Below are positions 54,903 through 62,200 of a DNA stretch of 64,000 nt, piece after piece; positions within the stretch are counted from its first letter, which is position 1; every line of letters begins with the position of its first letter. Position numbers and translations under genes: made by a program. This DNA comes from CACKLF01 sp002725175. GTDB lineage: Bacteria > Pseudomonadota > Alphaproteobacteria > Rhodobacterales > Rhodobacteraceae. A model generated the notes under the pieces. That model had not been told where the DNA came from. It saw only the letters and a list, made by a program, of their open reading frames with translations, and made no database searches. The DNA lies in contig PBQX02000108.1 in NCBI GenBank assembly GCA_002725175.2, forward strand, positions 20,650 through 84,649, given 5' to 3'.

Positions 54903-55799
54903 ATGCCTCTACCGACAATATTATATAATAATTTCAATCAAGGTCGTAATAATTTAGAATTATCAAGTACACTAATGAATCCTTATGCAAAATGGATGCA
55001 ATCACCAAATATACCTCGTAATACACATTTACCAATTGCTCTTGAAAATATAGAATCAACTATAGAAAAAGAGCCGACTGTAAATGAATGGTTTGATCAA
55101 TTAGAATCTAATAATAGGAAACTCCACACACAAGTTCCTATGTTTTTCCCAATTGCATATCATACGTCTAAATATTTTTCTACAATTCATAGGGGAGAAT
55201 TAAAATGGATAGAAGCGTTATTAGCAGCAGGTGATAAAATGTTTACAATGTATTCAGATAATTTAAAGCAAAGACACATTCGTGAACTAATTTTAAAAGT
55301 TACAAATATGTTTCCAAAGATATACAATCACAATGTGTTGAGATGTTATAAACAAAAAAAAGCACAAATTTATAGTTCATTATTTAAGAATACAACACCA
55401 GCGGGTTTACATATATACAGTATTTATTTAGACAAAAATATTATTATTATGAGTGAATTTGGTTATGAATGGTGCTCATTGTTTTCACCTTTTAGGGATA
55501 GTATATGTTTGTGGCATCACGATGGTGATGTTGGGACAGTTTTAAAATCGAATGGTGATAAAATAGATATATCCGACATTATATCCGTTAAATTTGACAC
55601 ACAGGAGACACGAACAAAAAATCTGAAAATTGTATCAAATAGTGAAAATTTGCAAAAATTACGTCAATTGGGTAAGAAAAATATGAATCAACTAAAGAAT
55701 GATGCAATTGAGGCATCAGTCGCTACCTCATCAAATGGAAAACCACTAAAAAAACAAGAACTCATCGATTCTCTTTTGGAACAATTTATGGAAAATTAG
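54903..55799 (+). CDS. Unknown protein with C-terminal SAP-like motif
   Basis: The 298-residue protein has no recognised main domain. The end (LRQLGKKNMNQLKNDAIEAS and PLKKQELIDSLLEQF) resembles the SAP helix-turn-helix used to bind DNA. The central part contains YEWCSLFSPFRDSICLWHHD, which may be a small beta domain. It overlaps the convergent 5' nuclease by 14 bp. A genome-associated role is possible. Confidence 0.5.
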   Translation: MPLPTILYNNFNQGRNNLELSSTLMNPYAKWMQSPNIPRNTHLPIALENIESTIEKEPTVNEWFDQLESNNRKLHTQVPMFFPIAYHTSKYFSTIHRGELKWIEALLAAGDKMFTMYSDNLKQRHIRELILKVTNMFPKIYNHNVLRCYKQKKAQIYSSLFKNTTPAGLHIYSIYLDKNIIIMSEFGYEWCSLFSPFRDSICLWHHDGDVGTVLKSNGDKIDISDIISVKFDTQETRTKNLKIVSNSENLQKLRQLGKKNMNQLKNDAIEASVATSSNGKPLKKQELIDSLLEQFMEN

Positions 55800-56565
55800 A
55801 AATCATATTAAAATCTATTAATTTCCTATTTAACGAAAATTTGTCGAAGGAATCCTTTGATAATTTTTCAAATACTTCCTTCTCAACATTGTCTAAATTA
55901 TCAACATTATTCAAATATTCTACCAAGGCTTGTTTTATTTTTGTAGATCCCTTTCCGCTATGGACAGGCTTAATATTATCAGAATTATCACCATAAATTA
56001 TTTTCCTTTTTAAATAAGCTTGTCCCTTTAAAGGCTTATCACTCTTAATTTTATAATTCATATCATAAATTTCAATATTATTAGTATCCTCTACCAGCTG
56101 AAGAAAATCAAGATCTGCTGAAATTATATCTATTTTCACATTAGGATTCTTTTTTAATAATTCTATCGTTTTTAAAGCAATATGATCATCTGCTTCCGTT
56201 CCAGCCTTTTGTAATAACTTGAACTCTTTGTTTTCCATTATGAATTTTGGTAAAAATTCATTTGATATGTATTTAAATAAAGCATATAAATCTGGATTTT
56301 TAGGCCTTTGTGCCTTATAATCACAATATAATTCCTTACGCCAATTCTTTCCATCCATTCCCTCCATAGCCAAATAAGGAATCTTTCCTTTCGCAAGTTT
56401 TTTTAAGTTCTTCTCATATTGACCCATCAATATGTTTCGAAATGCATCTTCACATATCCATGGAGTTTCTTGATTCAGTTCTTTTCTAAATCCCAACCAT
56501 TTTTTTGCAGCAAAATAACGATAACACGTAAAATAACCGAGGTCTATTAATACGTAACTATCCAT
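55786..56565 (-). CDS. FEN/5'-3' exonuclease family nuclease
   Basis: The 259-residue protein carries the 5' nuclease blocks: YVLIDLGYFTCYR near the start, then RKELYCDYKAQR, GTEADDHIALKTI, ISADLDFLQLV and IIYGDNSDNIKP. These provide the acidic metal ligands for flap or RNA-primer removal. It resembles phage RNase H/polymerase-I-type nucleases more than long eukaryotic FEN1. It likely processes Okazaki fragments. It ends with an incomplete helix-hairpin-helix-like region (HSGKGSTKIKQALVEY). Confidence 0.88.
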   Translation of the reverse strand: MDSYVLIDLGYFTCYRYFAAKKWLGFRKELNQETPWICEDAFRNILMGQYEKNLKKLAKGKIPYLAMEGMDGKNWRKELYCDYKAQRPKNPDLYALFKYISNEFLPKFIMENKEFKLLQKAGTEADDHIALKTIELLKKNPNVKIDIISADLDFLQLVEDTNNIEIYDMNYKIKSDKPLKGQAYLKRKIIYGDNSDNIKPVHSGKGSTKIKQALVEYLNNVDNLDNVEKEVFEKLSKDSFDKFSLNRKLIDFNMISNFP

Positions 56566-56597
56566 CTTAATTTATATTCATATATCTTATTTCATTT

Positions 56598-56894
56598 TTA
56601 AGAATTATTACCCGTGAATAATTTATTAAATAATATACCTTCCCATAAATACCACCATTTGTACATTTTTCTCCAATCTTTAAAACATGCATTTTCTTCT
56701 ATTAAAGTCCATCTAATTGAAAAATCAGGTTCATCATCATATAATTCATAATGTCTATAAAAATGATACATTAAATCTTGAAAGGGTTCGTCTTTAGATA
56801 CTATTTCAATTTTATTTATCATATCTGTAAAAATTTTTGCTATTTTATGAGGACCAAGATAATCTCTTATTTTTATTAATATTTCATTTGGCAA
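56598..56894 (-). CDS. F-box-like small protein, non-ATG start
   Basis: The 98-residue product opens with LPNEILIKIRDYLGPHKIAK, close to the F-box consensus (LPxEIL...). F-box proteins recruit substrates to SCF ubiquitin ligases. No ATG is present between the upstream in-frame stop (56940-56942) and this motif, so translation would need TTG or another near-cognate codon, or the 5' end has degraded. The next ATG would remove the F-box. The C-terminal half (ACFKDWRKMYKWWYLWEG) is Trp-rich. Function uncertain. Confidence 0.45.
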   Translation of the reverse strand: MPNEILIKIRDYLGPHKIAKIFTDMINKIEIVSKDEPFQDLMYHFYRHYELYDDEPDFSIRWTLIEENACFKDWRKMYKWWYLWEGILFNKLFTGNNS

Positions 56895-56946
56895 ATAATC
56901 CCTGTATATATGTACGATATTTATTATTTTTATATTTATTTATTTA

Positions 56947-57351
56947 ATGAATAGCCTACAGCGCTTTTATTATTTAATGCTACAAATTCTCATATTTTCA
57001 TTTATTTATATGCTTCTAAATGATGCCCATTTCTCGGGAATTAATACATTAGAAGAAATGATAAGAGATGAGCTTTTACAAAGAAAAATTGACCCAATTA
57101 TTAAAGAAGAATTTAAAGATAACTTAGAAAAGGAAATAAAAGAAATCGAAGAAGAAATAGATATTGACACTGACCCAGTTATTACAGAAGTTACACAACC
57201 AACATTATTTTCTAGTTTTTTTAAAAGATTATATTTCTCTTTTGTAACTGGTTCTACACTAGGATATGGGGATATATTTCCCAATACTGTATTGTGTAAA
57301 ACAATTACAATTGTTCAATTAATTACATCAATTTTGTTACTGGTAATTTAA
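56947..57351 (+). CDS. Viral potassium channel with long turret (Kcv-like)
   Basis: The 134-residue protein has the two-helix, one-pore layout: TM1 about residues 8-24, a pore helix and selectivity filter TGSTLGYGDIFP (T104-D109), and TM2 about 116-134 ending at the stop. The TLGYGD filter is diagnostic of K+ channels. Chlorella virus Kcv is 94 residues. Here the extra length is a charged turret of about 60 residues between TM1 and the pore (LEKEIKEIEEEIDIDTDP). Viral K+ channels depolarise the host membrane at infection. It overlaps the convergent RelA/SpoT homologue by 29 bp. Confidence 0.93.
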   Translation: MNSLQRFYYLMLQILIFSFIYMLLNDAHFSGINTLEEMIRDELLQRKIDPIIKEEFKDNLEKEIKEIEEEIDIDTDPVITEVTQPTLFSSFFKRLYFSFVTGSTLGYGDIFPNTVLCKTITIVQLITSILLLVI

Positions 57352-58693
57352 GAACTGATTTAATTAAATCGGTCTTTTCATTCGTTCTGTCCCATTCATC
57401 AAATATATCTAACCATCCAACACTTCGTCCATTTGTTTTATTCGATTTATATTTCCAATGTGCTGCAGTACCATACTCAGCGATATTATGCATTTTTTGT
57501 GTTCTAATTTGTATTTCTAAAGGTAGATTATTATCAATTAATATTGTCGTATGTAAAGATTGATAACCATTTGGTTTGGGAAAATGTATATAATCCTTTA
57601 CTGTTCCTGGTATATATTTCCATATACTATGTATTTTTGATAATAAAATAAAACAAACACCTGATGTCTCTGATAAATGATAGACCCAGTCCTCATTTAT
57701 AATTATTCGCAAAGCAATTAAATCTTTCAAATCAGATACACCACAATTATATCTTTCTGTTTTTTTCCAAGCAGAATATACAGATTTTGTTCTATATTCT
57801 AACTTATATTTGCCAGGAATAGTTTTCGTTAATATATCATCCATTTTTGTTTGTAAACCCTCTATTTTAGAAGCATATAATTGTACTCGTTTAGTTCTAT
57901 TGTATACAACTTGATAATATTTTATAGGTTCTAGACTTTTAAAACTTAAGTCTTCTAACTCGTTACGAATATTCCACATACCAATCCTATGTGCTAATGG
58001 AGAATATATCTCTAATGTTTCATTTGAAATTCGAATCCGTTTATCTCTACGCATATACTCTATTGTTCGCATATTATGCAATCTATCTGCTAATTTTACC
58101 AATATTATACGCCAATCATCTTTCATTGACAGAAACATCGAACGAAGATTCATTTCATATATATTTTCATTGTCATTTGCACAATTTGTAGCCTTGGTAA
58201 CACCTTCGACTATTCTACGAACATTCTCGCCAAATACACATTCTATTTCACTAAAGGTTACATTAGTATCTTCAACGGTATCATGCAACAAACCTCCGAT
58301 GAGTGTATCCACATCCGGTTTTGATTCTGAAAGAATTATAGCCACAGATAGGGGATGTATGATAAATTTTTCACGAGATTCTCTCTTCTGATTATAATGA
58401 GCATAATAAGATACTACTAAACTTAATCTCACCTTTTCCATCTCAGAATAAGATAAATATCCTACATGCATTTTTAATATCTCGTATAAATTATTTAATT
58501 CCGTCTCATCATCTTTTTTTATATTTTTTTCTAAATGTTTAAGAGATGGTATTTTATTAAACAGCGTAATACGATGTTTCTCCGGAAAAGATTGTAAAAA
58601 TAGATAATTTACTCCAAGTCGAGAATTAATAGAACGATCCAAAAAAAAACTATGCGCACCAGAAAACAAAAAAATGAAGCATAATATTCTCAT
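57323..58693 (-). CDS. Bifunctional RelA/SpoT homologue ((p)ppGpp synthetase/hydrolase)
   Basis: I start at ATG 58693, giving 456 residues; a longer start is TTG. The HD hydrolase site is intact (H113, H137-D138 in LLHDTVEDT, D203 in LVKLADRLHNMRT). The synthetase is intact too: YRTKSVYSAWKK, DLIALRI with D324, KPNGYQSLH and LEIQIRT with E393. It would make and degrade (p)ppGpp, which in algae acts in the plastid. There are no TGS or ACT regulatory domains. The N-terminus (RILCFIFLFSGAHSFFLDR) looks like a signal peptide followed by an F-starting transit peptide, as in secondary plastids. Confidence 0.93.
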   Translation of the reverse strand: MRILCFIFLFSGAHSFFLDRSINSRLGVNYLFLQSFPEKHRITLFNKIPSLKHLEKNIKKDDETELNNLYEILKMHVGYLSYSEMEKVRLSLVVSYYAHYNQKRESREKFIIHPLSVAIILSESKPDVDTLIGGLLHDTVEDTNVTFSEIECVFGENVRRIVEGVTKATNCANDNENIYEMNLRSMFLSMKDDWRIILVKLADRLHNMRTIEYMRRDKRIRISNETLEIYSPLAHRIGMWNIRNELEDLSFKSLEPIKYYQVVYNRTKRVQLYASKIEGLQTKMDDILTKTIPGKYKLEYRTKSVYSAWKKTERYNCGVSDLKDLIALRIIINEDWVYHLSETSGVCFILLSKIHSIWKYIPGTVKDYIHFPKPNGYQSLHTTILIDNNLPLEIQIRTQKMHNIAEYGTAAHWKYKSNKTNGRSVGWLDIFDEWDRTNEKTDLIKSVLKLPVTKLM

Positions 58694-58741
58694 ATTATAT
58701 GATATCAATTAAGTTTTTAATAAAAAAGCGTATTTATCACT

Positions 58742-59224
58742 ATGACAATATTAGATTCACTTCCATTTCCATCTCCTCCACCACAAGAAATATTAGATAT
58801 TATTGGTGATTATGCTTCAGAAGATTTTAAACAAGATTTTCAAAAATCATTATATTTTATCAATTTTGCTACTCGTAGCGGCGGTGAACCAATGCAATGT
58901 AAAGTATTTAATAATATAGAAGAAGATTACCATCGAACAAGCGAACGTTACTTCCAATCAGGAGAAAAATGTCCAAGCTTTGAATTCTTCATAGAAAAGC
59001 ATTTGGATTTGAATAAAGCAAACGACTACATACGAATACTATCTAAATGTAATTGCTGCATGACGCACATGCAAAGGCGACCACTTAGTATTGCAAACAT
59101 GAATGGAACACCACAACATGGAAATGTTAATCCCGATATGACACACTGGTATTCAAAAGCATTACGATGCCAATGTAATTGTAGATGCTTTTCAAGACAT
59201 ATTTGTAGAGCTACAATATTCTAA
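58742..59224 (+). CDS. Cys-rich protein, unknown, possibly zinc-binding
   Basis: The 160-residue protein has an N-terminal helical region (PPPQEILDIIGDYASEDF) that faintly resembles an F-box-like start. The C-terminal 60 residues are rich in Cys and His (CNCCMTHMQRRP and CQCNCRCFSRHIC). These could bind zinc. A similar CNCC-x-H pattern is familiar from small giant-virus proteins, but I cannot name the family. Confidence 0.5.
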   Translation: MTILDSLPFPSPPPQEILDIIGDYASEDFKQDFQKSLYFINFATRSGGEPMQCKVFNNIEEDYHRTSERYFQSGEKCPSFEFFIEKHLDLNKANDYIRILSKCNCCMTHMQRRPLSIANMNGTPQHGNVNPDMTHWYSKALRCQCNCRCFSRHICRATIF

Positions 59225-59263
59225 CTGTTTGTTCCTACATATTTTTTGTCGAAGCAGGATGGC

Positions 59264-62200
59264 TTAAGAATTGCTTATATTTGTATAAGTTCTAGTATAT
59301 GGGTAGGGAATCAGTTCCTCTTCGGGGTTGCCATCGAGCCAACCAACTGTATTATTAACACCATTACCATCATTATAAGTATTGTCCACATTCGTAAAAA
59401 TATGAATAACATCGTTATAAGTTATTTTAACTTCACTGAATACTACACCATCCGGTTCAGTAGCATGAATTTGCACTTGGATATTATCATATAATGCTGG
59501 TAAAGAGAATGTTCCTGTTTTTGTTTCATTTTTATTAAGTCCAGTAAATAATTCTTGATCAACTAAAATATTGTTGCCTTCTGTTGTTAAGAAAGATACA
59601 TAAATTGTTGCCACTGTTTCAGCATAATCTATCGAGTCTGCTGTTGTTGATACGTTAATTGTATATGAATTGCTTATATTTGTATAATATCTAGTGTGGG
59701 GATTATCAGCACCAGTCCCAAAATCAAACCAACCAACTGTATTATTAATACCAACATCGTCGTCCGAAATGACGACGAATTCAATCTCCGAAATACAGAC
59801 AATGGTATCTCCGTTTGATTCTGTGACTAAGATTGCAAATGATTGATACGCCGTAGTAGAAGGTGTTGTTAGGTTGTATGTTGAAAACCCATTTCCAGGA
59901 ACAGAGTTGGTAAATTGCTGTATCAATTCCCAATTTCCACTGTTTTTCCCATAGACGCTCCAATTTTTGGGAGCGGAAATCCGTGGCGGCGTTGCGGTTG
60001 TATATTGTCCAGCTAATTTTACTGCACTTAGTTTCAGAGCGTGAGGCATGTTAAGTATAATATATTCGCCTGATGCGGTCCCAGTTGTGGTGACGATGCT
60101 ATTTGACCCATCATAAACTCCACTACCTAAATAAGATCCTACTGCTGTCACCCAAGTATTAGCGGCTGGACTGCTATTCCCTTCAAACGCCATGAATGGT
60201 TCAAATGGTTGTGAAGTTGTAGAACCTGAATTAACAGAAGACGCAGAACAACTGTATCCTCCAGCACCTGCATTAGAGCTTAATTTTGTTCTCGGTTCTA
60301 TACTATTAATATTATTGTCCACAGTCGTAAAAAGATGAATATTATTGTTATAAGTTATTTCAACTTCACTTAATGCTACAGCATCAGTATTTGTTGTGTA
60401 TATTTGCACTTGGATATTATCATATATTGCTGGTAAAGAGAATGTTTCTGTTTTTGTTTCATTTTTATTAAGTCCAGTAAATAATTCTTGTTCAACTAAA
60501 ATATTGTTGCCTTCTGTTGTTAAGAAAGATACATAAATTGTTGCCAATGTATCAGCATTATCTGTCGAGTCTGCTGTTGTTGATACGTTAATTGTAGATT
60601 TAGATGTGTTGAATATATTTGTATAATATCTTATAGCTGGTCTGGTGGCATCGCCTTCATCTAACCAGCCAACTGTATTAAATGTTCCAACTCTGGAGCC
60701 TAAAGAAGCATCATAAGTAGCATCATAAATATTGTCTACAGTTGTAAATACATATTCAGTAGTGTTAAAAGTTATTGTAACATTTTTAAACCACACACCA
60801 TCACCTGACGTATTATACATTTTAACTACTATGTTTTCATGCGATGCACTTTGCGTTTGCGCTATTTCAAATGTTTTCGAAAGTGTTTCACCCTTATCAA
60901 TACTTGTAAACAACAATTCGTTTTCTAATATTACTTCATAATCTTGTGTTGTAGAGAGTTCACTCGGAACAGTAAGGGTTGCCTCGACGAATGTCCCAGC
61001 CCCAATTAACTCTATTGCGTCTCCAGCTTGCACAACCGAAGAGCTTACTGCAGCCCCACCGTTAACTTTTAAATTATAAGGCGTTTCTGTACCACCCTCC
61101 TCCCACTCGGTGTCGAGTATTAGGTCATTGTTGGTATCAACATAAAATGCAATACCATGAGTAGCGCCAACTTCACCATTCGAGTCAGTTAAAACATATC
61201 TAACAAATGTTGTAGTTTCATCGGATGTATTCTTAGCGTAATACCTTGGCACTCCCGAACTGCCACCTGTGAGCCACCATCCACCTAAAGCAATCTCTGA
61301 TGGCGGCGTTCTAGAAAAGCTTGCTTGCTGGTGAAAGCTTGATTGCTGGTGACCTAAAACGTGACCAAAAATAGACACAAATATACTGGAGGAGGAGTTG
61401 CCAGTGTTCGCCGATTCCTCCGCATCAGTTGGTACTGTTGTTGATACGTTAATTGAATATGAATTTACTTTAAAGTAATATATACTTGATTCAACAAATG
61501 AATTATCTGAGTGACCCGACCCGAGACCATAATCAGTATAATCTACACCACTAGTGGGTAAATTCCAATTAGAAATATCTTGATTGAAAGATTCTGCATT
61601 CATAAACATATGCTCCATAGTTGTCACACTGGATACATCCCAACCAGTTATATTATAAAAACCAGTTCCGCTTTCAAAACTGTGCTCATTACTATAGGTG
61701 CCAGCTGTAGCTGTAGTGTAACCATCTATTAACTCATCTCGAGTGTTATAGACAGTCGACCCCCCTTGTTCGATTAATCTACTCGAATTATTTTCGTAAG
61801 TACCATTCATTGTAATTAGGGCAAAACGACCATGGCTTCCCTCTGTATAATTGTAAATAATAATTTTATTAGGTTCATAATATGCCCATCGATCTACGGA
61901 GCAAGTTACATTGTGGACGGGTATTGTCATTGACCCAAAATCCGCTGGCAAATCATCCCCCGTTCCAAAATTATTTCCACCAAGAGGTTGATTGAACGCG
62001 TCTGCCGAATCAAACATTTTATTCATATTTGAAACTTGCGAAACATCCCAATTGGAAATGTCTTGATTGAAAACTTCGGCGAACCAGAACATACGTTCCA
62101 TATTTGAAACTTTAGATACATCCCAACTACCAATTGGTTGATTGAAAGCAGTCGCCAATTTAAACATCTCATTCATATTAGTCACTTTTGACACATCCCA

